64,000 bases of DNA from positions 389,211 to 453,210 of the forward strand of contig CAADRB010000008.1 of the NCBI GenBank assembly GCA_900708905.1. Direction: 5' to 3'. Below are positions 40,701 to 54,600 of this stretch, piece after piece. Each line of letters starts with the position of its first letter. Positions within the stretch are counted from its first letter, which is position 1. This stretch comes from Hymenolepis diminuta (taxonomy: Eukaryota > Platyhelminthes > Cestoda > Cyclophyllidea > Hymenolepididae). The notes under the pieces are model-generated. The model was not told the DNA's origin, did not search any database, and was given only the letters and a program-made list of their open reading frames with translations. A program made the translations under genes and the position numbers.

Positions 40701-43700
40701 AATGAGTAAAAAAGTTAATTAGCACTGGACATCATCAACAAACTATAGCTGCAATCGAGGGTACAAGTCACGAAATTTGAATTTTGGGACGTGAAATACC
40801 GAAATAGAAAATTTTGTACTGAAAATCAAATGAAATTGCTCTCAGCATTATCATGATCCCTCTTTTTTATTTGATAGAATTTCTAATAACTAATTTCAGT
40901 TGATTCTCGCAATTAAAATTTGTATAAGTTCTGGGTAATATTAATAGTTGTGAGGCGGTGGTGCAATAATTGATGCCAACATCCGCCAATTTAAAAGTCA
41001 CAAGATCAGATTTGTAAGCGGCCAACCCCATGGTTAATTCTGGTCAACAATAGAGGTAGTAGGATGTAATCTTTTTCGCAAGAACGGCTCTAGGATACCT
41101 TTCCTCTATCCAAGTAGGGAAGGAGAATGAGCAGAATTATGAATTAATGTCATTAAATGAGGTGATTTTTGCAGATTAGTGATTGGATTTAGGTTTCACG
41201 CCTTCCAATCCGTGGATATTTTTCTTGGCTTCATGTTCTAGTATTCCAATGTCTTCCGTTTCCTACTTGAACTAATGGTCGCGGGGACCGAATTTCATCC
41301 ATATAAAATTTAGTTCATCCAACTGAACTGCATGTTCCTCCTAATAATCAAAATATTAGTTGGATAATAAGAGCAAATATCATATAACATAACTGAACTC
41401 ACTTTAGTTGATTATCTGCTTCTATAAATATTTCATCACTTTCTCTGTCTCCTACATTTACTGTGATAGTGAAATTTATAAAGACCCCAAAAAGTGATAT
41501 TTAAGCAAATTCTGATGTGCTTTCGGTTATTTTTGTGCAGCAATTTTTCGCAATAATACTGCATAGGTAAAACGATGATTATACGCACCGATCCATTTGA
41601 ATTCAATTATTGTAGGTGTCAGTAATGACTAAAATAAAAACTGAATTTTTAATGAGCATGTAAATGAAATCTTGACATATTGATGAAGAGACAAACCGGG
41701 GTAAATGGTTTGCTAAAATATGTTTTTTTTGCATTTTACTTAAAACGTGGAGTGTGACGCTGCCATTTAATTAATTAATTGCAATCGATAACGTAGCTTC
41801 CATCTACCATCTCTGATAGCGCATAAAAATTGGCATAAATCTGCGAGAAATAATAGGATGTGAAAAAAGACTGCTTCTGTACCTGGGTTAATGGCAAGCC
41901 AACCAGCAAGCAAAATACTGTAAGTATCTTTGCCACATGTTCCTTAAAAATCCCCTTTTTATGCCAATGAAAGGAGTGTCAGTATCATGGGGACCTACAA
42001 GTAATTAAAAATTATGTTGCATTAACGATGTTCTGAACAGCCATTTCAAAATATACATAGAGACGCGACACGTAAATAATGCCGATTTGTAGATGACGAA
42101 AATTAAAAGTTTAGCCTTCGTAAACTTGCTATGTTTCTCAATTCCACTTTCTTGGAATTCATTATACGGTTTATCGAAAATGCATCTTATCACATTTCAA
42201 GCCCTTCAATAATACATAGTATTATATTGAGTATTCACTTTCTAATCCACACAATAAATATTCCATTAACAAATGAATCACCAAATGTTTGAAAATATTT
42301 TGAAATTGCCCTATTGAGTACTACTTATAAAAATTTGTGATCTTCTTTAAAAAACGGGAAAGTGCAATTAGCTATTTCTAATAAAATTAAATCAACTTCA
42401 CGACATACGTTTTTACATTAAATTGTGAATAGGCCTACTCCACACTACTAACTCAGTGATAAATTATTCAATTCTGGATGGGCTAAAATCAATTCATCTT
42501 AGCAATTAACGCTAGTTTATTTAAACCAATAAAGTCTCTGGGAAAAGGAATCCAGACACCATAAAGTCTGGGTATTATGATACTTCTTAATTAGTGAAAA
42601 GTAATAATTTCATAAAGTTTGCCATTACAGTGAACACGTGTCTGAATAAAATTAATTATACTACTTTATACCTTGGAGAAGTATTCATTCAGCTAAGTGG
42701 ATAAATCTTGAAGTCAAAATAAAACAAGGTGATTTCGTTTTGATGAATGCATTAATTGTGTCAAAAAATTAATTTATTTTTATTAACCAAGACTCATTTT
42801 CGATTTTTTGTGCAAAATATAATGTTCTCCATTCATTTATGGTAGTTATTTATACCATACTTATCAGGTTGGTTGCTGCACGTTTTAATATTATTATGAA
42901 TTGCAGAAGAGCGGAAATGTTTCATGAAATTTGGATTTTGAATATAAGCTATGCATATATTTGTGGTTAAATTTTCAGATTATTCGTAATTGTTTTAAAG
43001 GCTTAATGTCCGCTGTTTAAACTTGAAATAAAAGGTGATCAGATAATTTCTTAACCAAATGAGGTAGGGTTCTCTCTTCTCATTGAGTCTCATTACTACC
43101 TACTAATTACTCCGCAATTTCCACCTTAAATGTGAACATACTCCCCTTGCAATCCTTCACGTCCTATGGATTTGGACATTTCTCCATAATGGAAATTTGG
43201 AAACTTTTCGACCTGCCATGGGAAGTAAATGAAGTTCTCCTAGGTTAGCCATCAGGCTCTTTCAGAGTTTTAGATAAGCCGCCTTTTACGCCTTTCTTCT
43301 AAATTTGCAAAGGGTTGAGGATGGCACTCTTGCAAGTGACGCTTTAATCACTCTTGACTCTTGTAATGCTTAGGACGGGGAGAAACAGAAAAAAATTATA
43401 CCATTGCTTTCAATTTCATTCATTTTACATTTATTCATTCATTTTTGCAAGTATTTGCAAACAAATTGACCAGCTTAGCCAGGATTTTTTCACGAATGAA
43501 TGTATCTTTTGAAAATAGCAAATAAATTCATTTAGTTCTTTATTTGATATTTAAATGATCTTGGGTCGGATAATTATAAATTACTTTCTCATATGATTTT
43601 GACGTTACTAAACGTAGGGCCTAAAATAACTAAAACTTCATCCCATATACAGAGTTAGAAGTCCAAAGAAGTGAATTTTTACTTCTGCTTCTGGCTGGTG

Positions 43701-46700
43701 CAAATAGAACTGCGTTTTTGGATATCCCTTTGACATAATTTTAACAAATATCTCATCAGAGAAAGGGGAGTTATCCAGAGCATACTTTGTGTTCTAAATC
43801 CAAGCCAGAGTATAAAAATCTTTTTATTATTCATAGATACTTCAGAGGTGATTTCCAACACTCACTTATGAAGAGCAATTGCATCTTGGAGCCTCCAAAT
43901 GAAAAGCTCACACACTTATATTTTTATATCGAATAAATTGATTAGTGAGATATCAAATTTGTCCATCCTATCCAAATATTCAATATAAATTTGAAAAGTT
44001 ATGTAATAAATGAAATAGGGCACAAATAGAAATTTCATTTAAGGGACAGTTTTAATCAAAATATACTAGAATTAAAACAAACTATGCAAAATAAGTAGGC
44101 ATTTAATTACCTGCCTTCGCTTTTTAGGAGCACTAGCAGCCCTAGTGGAGGCTTGCTCGAACTTGAACAAAGAACTGATTTTGGCCATAATAATCTTCGT
44201 AACTGCTGTGACCATCGCCATCGGTGGTATCTTCAGCCTCTTCTGTAACTCCTACATGATCACCACTTTCTTAATCTTTACTGTCGGGTTGATTGGAAAT
44301 GCTGTATTCTTCAGCTCTGGTCTCTATCCACTTGGTAAGATCCTGCAACTTTTGATAAAACTGAAAAAAAGTTTTCAATATGTTTGTATGATGTGTCCTT
44401 TTTTGTAAAAAAACAGGTAAAATTTATGCAGCTATGGTCTATTTGCCCACTGAATGTCGCTAGGCCGATGTAGATTCATCCTCGGGGGATAGGCAGAGCT
44501 GCCGTTACTCCAAGAGACTTTAATGACTCAATAAAGGCTATATAAATATATTTCATCTTCATATTATTAATGTTGAAACTCAAAACACCACTAGTCCGAA
44601 TGACTGTCGAGCTGATAGGAGCGGTATGGATGATGACCAACTCAAAAATCAATCCTGGAATCATTCATACCCAGGTTGCGTCTTTTGGCTTTGATTGTTG
44701 GCGTCCTATCAATAATAATGATAACTATTTGACAAATAAAGGTGGGTGATCCAGCGTCTCCGACACTGCCGAAATTTCATCTTTAGGTTTCACTATTTTG
44801 AGAATCGGAAAAATCAACGACTAATAAACATTTAGATAACATTTAGGATGACTAAGCAAAATAGAACGAATGTTGGCAAGCAAGGGGAAAATGTTTGTTA
44901 AAGTTAGTGCAAGTACAAGTAGTATTACTGGTGAGTTGGATAACAACACATAGCAAAGGCGTTGCTGAAGTCTGGTTTAAGGGACAGGATTCACTCTGGA
45001 TTTCTGGTGCTCAAATGTGTTTGAATCGATTAAAAAAATCCCCTAACATAAACTTGGAGTAACATGGGATAATGTGAACTCTACCCAGCTCTGTTCCCCT
45101 AATTCCAGATGTTTATTTTTCTCTTCGCTGAGTCAATGCTTTATTACTCTCAAGTACATAGATCTCTCCAACTAAGTATCTCCTTTTGAAATTTATGTAA
45201 TTCAGCACTTTCAAGCAGATGGTCAGTTGCCAATTTGCATATCAATCTCCACTTTTTCTCCTGTATTTTCCGGTTTTTCATCACTAGGCTTCCATTGTCA
45301 CAATCTTATCTTCTCTCATTTTGTGTGTGCAATATCGTAATAAGTCAAAATAGCAGTGAATTAGGTAGGCTCCTTAAATTTAGGTAACTGATATCTAAAT
45401 CACCTTTTCTAATAGTTTAAACAGTTATGTAAGGTGCATCACAAAAACGATTATATTATCCACTAACCACAGTACGCTAGTAAAGCAAAAATAGAGAAAT
45501 CACGCAGAAACTGACTAGCAATATTGTTTAGTAGCAGCAGTTTATTCTCCTCTATTTAAGTATCTAACTTGTTGTAATAAAGTCTCAAATGTGAATCTGG
45601 GCTAAATAAATGAGAAAGTAGGGAAAAATTTTTTTCGGAGCACAGAAGTGGGAGTTTCAGAGACGCGATGATGTCCCGCTATTCATGAGGTTACTGAATG
45701 CCTCAACCGGTCCTTCACAATTTAACTCGGCGTAGTAAATCAAACATGATCTAAATTTTAATGTTGCAGGTCTCTACATCGATTTTTTTACTCAGTCATT
45801 TCACTTAATTTGACTAACAACTAACTAACTTAATTTGACATATCAAAATGAAACGAAATGGTTTTCAGATTACAAATATTTCATTTAAAAAAATCTTTCT
45901 TATTGTTCTATTTTCTTCTCAAGGTGACTGTCAGAGAATATTTGTTTTAACATCCTGCCAGACGATTCAAAATACTTCTCAAACAGCTCTCACTTTTCGA
46001 TCATTCTATACGATTACACATGGTTTGGAACTATTTGGAAGTAAGTCTGCATGTTACCATTGAAAAAATGTTTTCTTTTTATGAATAAGGTTAAAACCTG
46101 AGCATAATATGCAATTTCTTTCTTTCTAAAAGTTGAATTTAAATCGTAAATATGATAAACCAGATACGGAAGCATGGTAGCTGTGAGATCTACGTAACCG
46201 TTTTCTTTTCCCGTCCTCGAGAAAGAAAATTGATAAAATTTTTGATTAAAGCATTCAGAGCAGATTTTCAATTGCTACAGAAATCATATTGCTTCAACAT
46301 TTCTAATCAAGTCTTTGCAATATAGGCCTTATTTTTACTTTTTTATTTTAGTCTATTCGACATGAGAGCAAATAATGGTTGCTAGTGTCAGCCAAATTTT
46401 CCTAACTGTAAGAATATACGAATGAATTCTGGTATGGTCAAGCATTGAATAGTTTGGCAAAATGCTCTGAACATCAAGGACATGAACCGAAATAGTAACC
46501 TAGGAAAACACGGAAAGTTTCTGTTGAAATACCGACTTTATTCTCATATTCACCTCGACTTATCTCTTATTCATCCACTATTGTTCTGATGTTTTCCCAT
46601 GACTAAAGCTTCTTGAAGATTTCGGTGTGTCAAATATTTAATAACGTATTAAGCCCATACTGAAGTAGTGTTCTACCTTTATTTTGTTCACATTAGTGTT

Positions 46701-49700
46701 TCTGGTGTTCCAAGTACTCGATCAGTCAATTTGGCAAGGTATTCTGAGTTCTGAACCAGAAACTGGAGGTTTTAACCTAATTGCGAGTGGAGTTTTCTTC
46801 TTCCCCGTAGCGGTGACTTTTGGTACTGCTTGTGGCCTTGGGTATATGGCTCTCAACATGAGCTACGGCCAAATCATGCTGCCCAGGTTCATGGAGAAAC
46901 TCGGTAAGCTACTGATAATAAATAAGCATTATATGTGCATTCCTTTGAACTAAATTCATATTATCATTTATTTCATTCAAATATAGGGCTAATGGCATAT
47001 TCAGTAGCTGACTTTCTCTTTGGAACTTCCGGAACAATGCTGGTCAGCACGATGCTTGTCTGGTCAATGATTGTAGTTACCAGTACTGAAATAGTCTCTT
47101 TTAGCAGTATCTTCGTTTATGATATATACATGACGTACATTTACGTGAGTTGAACATGTACATATTTTACTTAATTTATATATTTGGAATGAACCTTAAA
47201 GCTGGCTCCTCAATCCATATCCAAATGTATTTAGTCTCGAGCTTGCATTGAATGTGCTGAATTGGCAATGCAAGTAATATGCAGCTAGATCTTTGAAATC
47301 AAGTACTTCATTACCTTAGTAAAAACTGTAATTGTTCAGAGTCGCTCAGTAAACTCAAAAGAGGGAGCAGAGCTATTAAGCCTAAGATTACTTTTGAGAA
47401 AAATAAAACAAAGATGCGACAATTAATTAACTCATTTGAGATAAGCTTTTACAGGGGTAATAGTTAAAATTGCTTTCCCCAAGCCGTATTGAGAAAAACG
47501 TGTTTCAATGCCCATTCTGGGTAAAATAATGGCATCATATTGCTCCTCTGGTGAGAGAATTGAGCTCAGCCATCTCCTTTATCAATAAGACAGCTCGTTA
47601 GATGTGCGCTGGTGATGGTGGGCTGAAACAATAAATCAATTTCAGAACACAGGTTAAAAGTTCGATCTTTGATATTCGATTTATATTAATGGAAACAACA
47701 ATCTGAGATAAATGCCAATCTGCAGTTGAATTCGGCACAGTCCTACTGAAAGGAAGAAGGCCCGAATGCTCAGAATCCAGCTTTATAACTACCGCACATA
47801 ACTATCAAGTCTTGATCATACTAAAACATCCTGAATAAATATAACTGTTGATGAATAAAATTTGTCGTATAATTAGGCAATTAAGTGTAGAGATTAAATA
47901 GGATAACAGGTAGCGCGAACTCAATTCAGATGTAAAATAATGTGAAGACCCAAAATTTGAGATTGATAGCGATGGTTTTCGATAAAATTAGGTGTTTTTT
48001 AGGTACCATTAATTTAGTGACTCCCTTAATGCTCTACCTATTGGTAAATTACGTGAGCCTCAGATTCTGCAATGTATAATTAAATTTAATTTCAGGTGAG
48101 TAGATACATTGTATACAATTGTGGTATAAAACAACTTGAGCATAAATTAAATAAAAATGAAATTAAATGATCTCTAAACTTGGTAAATATCCGTTTTGCT
48201 TCAATAGCTTGTTCTATTTTCAGCTAACGGAAGTGTTAAACTCTGCAGTGTAGTTCATTCAAATTAACAAATCTTTTTTGTTGAAGGACAACGAACACAC
48301 TTATTAATTTAGATTGATAGAATGAGGATAGAAATTTAAATCGTACAATGAAATGAGTACCTAAACAGTCAACATTAATTTCCATTAACGGAAACTTGTC
48401 TTGAAGAGAAATTTGGTTACATTTAAATGAAAATTGTTCCAAAACTAAATGATTTAAACAACTTAAGTATGCGTATTTTTAAGGTAAAATTTACAACTTA
48501 CAGGATGTAATGTGTAAAACTTAATTGGCTATTACCCCTCCCAGCTTTAGGAACATAATTATCACAACTCAGAATAGTAGTAGAATGCGTACATCCGGCG
48601 AGAGCAAACAAAGCATATATATAATTCTATGAAGGCGTCAAATATAAGATGAAGAGGTAAAGTTCAAGCGTGAAAAGAAGGTAAAATTAGAGTATTACTT
48701 TGTTTCGATTTTAAATCCATTAGATAATTCTTTCCTCTTGTTGAATTCATTTCACATCATAACACTGTACGTTTTAATCTCTCAATTTTCATAACTGTAT
48801 ATCCAGGTTTCTGGGTGATTTCACGCCCTCGACATTTGAAGCTTGTTTTAGTGAATTTATTTGCATTTTTGATCATGTTATCTGAAACAAATTTGTCTAT
48901 TAAAACAGGGCGGCGAGTAAATACTCATCAACTCATCTTAACTTGAGGTTGCGTTCTATTCTTTTGGAAGAAGTTAGATGATAGGTATACATAACTACTA
49001 TGCAAACTATCTCTTAATATCTACCAATCTTCATAACGACAAAATAAAAAAAGAGAGAACACAATTAAGACAAGCAGACTCATTTGCAGAAGTGTTGTAA
49101 GAGTAAGAGAAGACCAAAATAGATGAAATGGATATAGTGGCCGTCAAGTATTCAACTTGTGGTGATTTAGGTGGATGAGATGAATTTGCTTGATAATGTG
49201 AGCGTATATGAAGGAGGTTTATGATACCATTGGGCAGGTATGTGACCGGGACTTGGCGAAGATTCCTCAACGGTTACGTGATTGAATCAATCCAATTGTA
49301 GATAGACTCAATGAGGATGTACGATATTTCGATAAGGAAGTTTTAGTAATCAAACACTCTGAACTCTCTCATGACGGGGTTGTAGAAATCCACAAGATCA
49401 GGCAAGTCGCTACCCCACATTATGAATAATTTGTTCAAGAGGGCAGAGAATCCGATATAAGATAAAAATATATGACCGTATTCTATTGTATGGGTATTAA
49501 TAAAAATGAACTCCATTTTTGACGGGTTTAAAAATGTCAAGATGGTGACATTAACTTAGGGCTAAACGAACTAGTTATTAAACGAGACCTCTACCCTGTT
49601 GTTAGGCAGGGTAGATATAAATAGTTTTAGTAAAGAACCATTGAAATATACCACTTAAATTTCAGGTGCGATAATTTAGATCCTTTCTTAAATCGTTAGT

Positions 49701-51606
49701 ATAAGCACTTATTTCAAATTAATACTACAAAAACCATCCAAATTTGCCTTATTATTTTTACAATAAAGTAGTATTCAAGTCTTCTATTATTCAAAATAAG
49801 ATTTACATTTAATTCCAAAATTAGACCTGTCCAGGGTTACTAAATAAACAGCCGGTTTTATTGTACTTCATTTGGTGGTATCTAAGCGAGAGGAAACTCA
49901 GGGGTAGGGAACCCCAAAAGAGGTGTGTGTTTGAGGCAACGTTCCCAATGCGCGTTGGAAATTGTGCACATGAATCAGTCAGCTAAAAATTTGAGTAAAG
50001 CATGGTTACAATGATGCTTCCAATGCATTTTGAAAGTTTCACCAGAATCGGTCGACTGATTTTCAATGTGCATTTCGTATTATAATTTATTGCGATCAAA
50101 TTCATTATTGCTTTGCTTATTTTAGATTCAAACATTTTTTTCAAGCATTTGCAGTTTAGTTTTACTTATCATGAAAATGCAAACAATGTAAAAGCAAATA
50201 ATCCAGTAAGAGATAAACCATGAGCTTATCAGGAATAAATAATGAAATCAGCATGTCAGTAATCTTACTTTATTTGAATACCGGAATTATTTGTCCACCG
50301 CTTTTCCACAAAGGTCTACTTCACATTGTAATACGCAAAAGTTACAGGGTTTAACTTTCAAGATCTAAATCCTTGGTTTGTAACTGTGCGGTTGGTCATA
50401 CCACTTGGATTCATTAGTGTCTTCTGTCATGAGCAGGTAGATGAAGCTAGTAGTCACTTTTAGTATAAAAGAGCTCACTAAAGCTCACGTAAGGCTTTCT
50501 ATAATATTCTGTTCAATGAAAGCGCAGTTGATTTTTTCATCAGAACAAAGACAACTACCACCTCCATATAAATTGAAACTTTATATTTGAAATGAAATAG
50601 CGCCGTCTGAATTAAAAATATCCCTATTTAAAAAGTTCCAATGAGGTAAGGTTTTTTGCATTTAAATAGTAGAATAAATACATTTTTTTACTTCTTAAAA
50701 TTTTATTAAAATAATTCGATGTTAAGGCACTATGGCTTTTGCGAGCGAAAAGTCGTATTTGTGTATCTTTTGCCGCAGACGAAAAAAAGTAAAGTTTAAC
50801 ATTTAAACTTCCCTTTCAAAAGGAGGAGATATTTATTCCTCCACAGCAAAAATCCCCAAAATCCTCTTTATGCGCTAAAACAGGCACACAAAAGCAGAAG
50901 TGTTCTGCGCATTTAGCTACACGGAAATCCTGCCTAACACCTTTAAACTTTCAATTTAATTCAAGTGAAACATTTATCTTAGTTTTGGGCAAATATATAG
51001 TTCAAATAATACTAACACGATTGCTTTTGTATCAATAGGTGTAGAGAAGTGCAGTATGGTGACTCATTGGTAAATTACTCATAGACAAACTAAATACATT
51101 TTAGGATAGAGGTGGTCAGTCGCACTCACTTCGTCAAATCTCAAATAGAGGTTATCAAACTATTCGTCACTGAGGGTCTGGATATCGCAAGGATGAATAC
51201 GTATATGAAATACATGAAATATATAGGCAGAAAGTATTAAAAACTAGCTTATACTTAGAAAAAACGCTCTCAAATAAATTTTTTGGCGACTGAAACCGTA
51301 GGTGTATTTCAACATTATAAAATTGGTAGTGACAAATAGAAGATGAGAAATAATATTCACAGCTATTGGATTTGACAGCAAATTACCATGGAACGCTAAA
51401 ATCACGCTAACACAAGTCACTCTGCTATTGTTATTGCTATTAGAGAAAAGAACATCTGGCAGCTATGGGGTTGCTAGTTTGTTGGAGCTCAGGCTAAGGT
51501 CTGAATAAGGATTCCAACATTTGGTATGAAAACAAAGGCGCAATGGATGACCACGTTGAGAATTCGACGGGGTGAGAGGTAATAGATAGCAGAGATAAAT
51601 GTGTTA

Positions 51607-51649
<43 letters not shown>

Positions 51650-54600
51650 AGCATTAGTGTCTAAGTAGGTGATCAATAGATAAACAGCTTGGAAGTCCAC
51701 AACAGATGTCCGGAACTTGTAGATGTCCAAGGTTCACACGAGAATTTTAATAGGTCACTACAAATACGACATCAGGACTTCCAAGGTCCTATCGAAGAAT
51801 AATTATGGGAGTTATTTTACATTCTAAAGTGGTATTCAAATCTTTTAATAAATCAAATTGCGCATGAGCTCTGGACTCTGTAAACATGATTTCACTCAAC
51901 CAATAAGAAGCAAATCTTGAAATTCGAGAAGTGAAAATCGTGCAACGTAAAATAGATCAAAATTGAATGACATGACTTCAGCTTTATCCTACCTGATATT
52001 GCACTGTTTTTTTATTTTCTGTTTACAGATGCTTTTTTTCCGCGAAAATTGCAAATTTTTGCCCCTCGAGGGTAATGTTTAAGTAAAAGAAGTTGGTTTT
52101 ACAGTTACCAAGAAATCTATTATGTCCAGCAAGAGTAATCCCTTCTAAAAATATGATAATTTTGGGTGTTTGACGTCAAAATAGTTACTTCAATTTCATT
52201 AATTACACCAACTTGACACACTTCTTAAGCATAAAATAATTGAAATTGTTAATATAAGTGACCCATCTAAGTAAAAAATACGTACCTCTTTCCCCTTTAT
52301 GCCTGCAGCCGAGATCAAAATTTGTGATAGGAAAGGCGCAACTTTTGAAATGTAGTAATTTATCACCCACAAGAACCTTTATTTCAAGCCTTTTAATTAC
52401 CTTATGAAAAAATGTTTGCAATCAATTCTGATAATGCTGGAGTTTAAGGAGAAATAAAAGTACATTTTTTAAAAATTGTTTCCTTTTTCAGAAATTGAGG
52501 TAGTTTTTAGATCACTGAAATAATATTTTGCCTAAAATTTCAAATGCTAAGGGAAATACCACTTAGCGCGCTGTAAACTGTTTGAAATTCTATTTTTTAA
52601 TTGTTCAATTGATATACTCATAGTTACGATAAAATATAGATCTCGGAAGCTTTAACACAATTCCTGTTCCTATTGATATTTTGATCTTTATATGGTTTTA
52701 TATTAATAAAACAAGGTTATTTTTTTAATAATTAGCAAACATTATCATCACATTATTACGACTCATTAAAACACAAAATAGTTATTATTTTTATGCTGAA
52801 GAATCAAACTGAATCAATTAATGCTCAGTAGGACATAAAGAGAGGGGACAAAAGAGAAGCACCAAAAGCGTTGTTGCATTTAATCTTAAGGATTCGAGTT
52901 GTAGAATATTTTCTTAATGGACAGTTCAGAGTTTTCAGTTCTTATCCCCAATCTATAGTGTTAATTGTCCGGTTGATTAATTATGATGTTCGGTCTTGCC
53001 ACTTCAATTCACTATTTTTTCGAATGCCGAAAAAAGAATTTGATCTTACTGCATTATCAAATTTAATTTTATAAGGCTTATTGTTCAGAGAATTTAAACT
53101 TAATTTAAATTATCAGACAAGGCTAATATTTACCTTTTTTCTAAAATGGCAAAAAGATGGTCGGGAATGTTTATAATTGTTTGTGAAAATTGTTTTTATC
53201 GGGATTTGTAGCCATTCAAAAGAACTGCCGAGATGAATAGTTGTGTTCTCTGCGGACTGAAAAGGGCAAAAACGGGAGAAAACAGAGAACGTTGCCGCTG
53301 TAAGAGCATGGAAGCTTGCTCCGACTGTCAACAAGATGATAAGTATATTTTTTGTGTTTAACGGTTTTTTGTTCGCCATCCCAATAATATTAACATTACT
53401 TAAACAGAGCCTTTTGAAAATATTTTGAGAGGTTGAGAGTCTTGTTAACTCCGATTGAAGAAACAAAATTGGTGGAAGAAGTAACAACTTCAGTGTAAAG
53501 CGAATGCAGTTCTTTTTCCGTTTACTTATTTATTTCATCTTATCTACAATAGAGACGAAGCATTATATTTAATTTAGGATGAAATCAGTTTAACTTCTAA
53601 TCTCCAATTTGATTAGAGAAGATAAAATCACATTCTTTTCTAACATTTGCAGGAATGAAGGTTTCAGCAGTGAAAAACAAATTCTTTTTTGACTCCTTTG
53701 ATAACTGGAAACTGAATTTAAAACTCACATGTTTAATTATGTGTGCATATGCATAACTTTTCAAGTATTTCGCCAAATGAATCTTCTTGGTTGGTAATAA
53801 AAGAAATAAAATTTCAATCCGCCAGACCTTATAGAATTTGATGACACTGCATACCAAATTCTTATATTTAATACTAAGAGTTTCTTTCTCTTGCAAATTT
53901 GCATTTAACATCAAATAGTTGAGCAGGTCCGTCATTCTGGTGAAAATAGAAGTATCAGATAATAATACCAATTTTCAAATGATTACTCCAAGCGGTATCA
54001 AAAAAATTTGATTATCTTTTAAATTTTAGAACCATTAAGTTTTATTTTATTAGTACTTACCAATATAACATGTATGCATTTCTATTTTGAAAATATCCCG
54101 GTGGATTATTTGTTTTATACTTAAAAAATCGCTAGTAATAAAATCTAACAAGTCCAATGAGCTTGTTTAAGAGGTATCTGAAAGAGGTCTTTCTCTAAAA
54201 TTGCTGTTGACTTTAAAGATTCAATAGTTCCAATGAGGCTAAATAAACTGTTCTATACAAATTATTAATTTTCCGAAAGCAATTATAGCAAAAGTCATCC
54301 ATCATCTAGATTTGGCGAATGAAAAAGCAGTTGACCTGCGGAAAATGTAGTTTCGATGAAGTAGTATTCTCTTGATCCTACGTCACTTTGCTCCTCTTTA
54401 AATCGAAATTCTCTCTTCCTTCCCACGTGATTAGATCCTTCCACAAGTTTACAAGTTACTACAATTTTCGATCTGCCATGAGAAATAAATTACTAAGTCA
54501 CTTGTTCATATAAATATTCGATTAGATACGTGTTCTTCTGCATTCATGAGAGGGTTGTCAATAATGATTAGTGAGATCATCTCAACAATAGTTTTTTTAA

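Larger units (their letters stand above)
27774..44127 (+). other. Intron 3 (16.4 kb)
   Basis: The longest intron. It contains a LINE relic (about 28900-29900), a TA microsatellite (31001-31023), a dead mariner (34288-35349), a possible LTR (about 40091-40500) and a SINE-like piece (about 40950-41110). Elsewhere I see nothing but AT-rich sequence. The family alignment runs straight from exon 3 to exon 4, so no coding exon is expected here. Confidence 0.75.
47145..53211 (+). other. Intron 7 (6.1 kb)
   Basis: Contains a tRNA-like piece (about 47565-47685) and a GA microsatellite (51610-51647). An exon-like segment at 52029-52071, with an excellent pyrimidine tract and encoding MLFFRENCKFLPLE, does not fit the phases once exon 8 is placed. 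Confidence 0.75.

Noticed and set aside
51494..51730. 78-codon minus-strand frame with a Ser-Leu repeat
   Set aside because: The repeat is the translation of a GA microsatellite.
52029..52071. Exon-like segment MLFFRENCKFLPLE with an excellent acceptor, considered as the link between exons 7 and 9
   Set aside because: It needed a less likely acceptor in exon 9 and a weak donor. The segment at 53212-53342 fits both phases exactly and matches the expected Pro-Phe and Cys-rich pattern.
53113..53487. 124-codon minus-strand open frame
   Set aside because: It is antisense to exon 8 of the transporter and shows no domain; it is a shadow frame.
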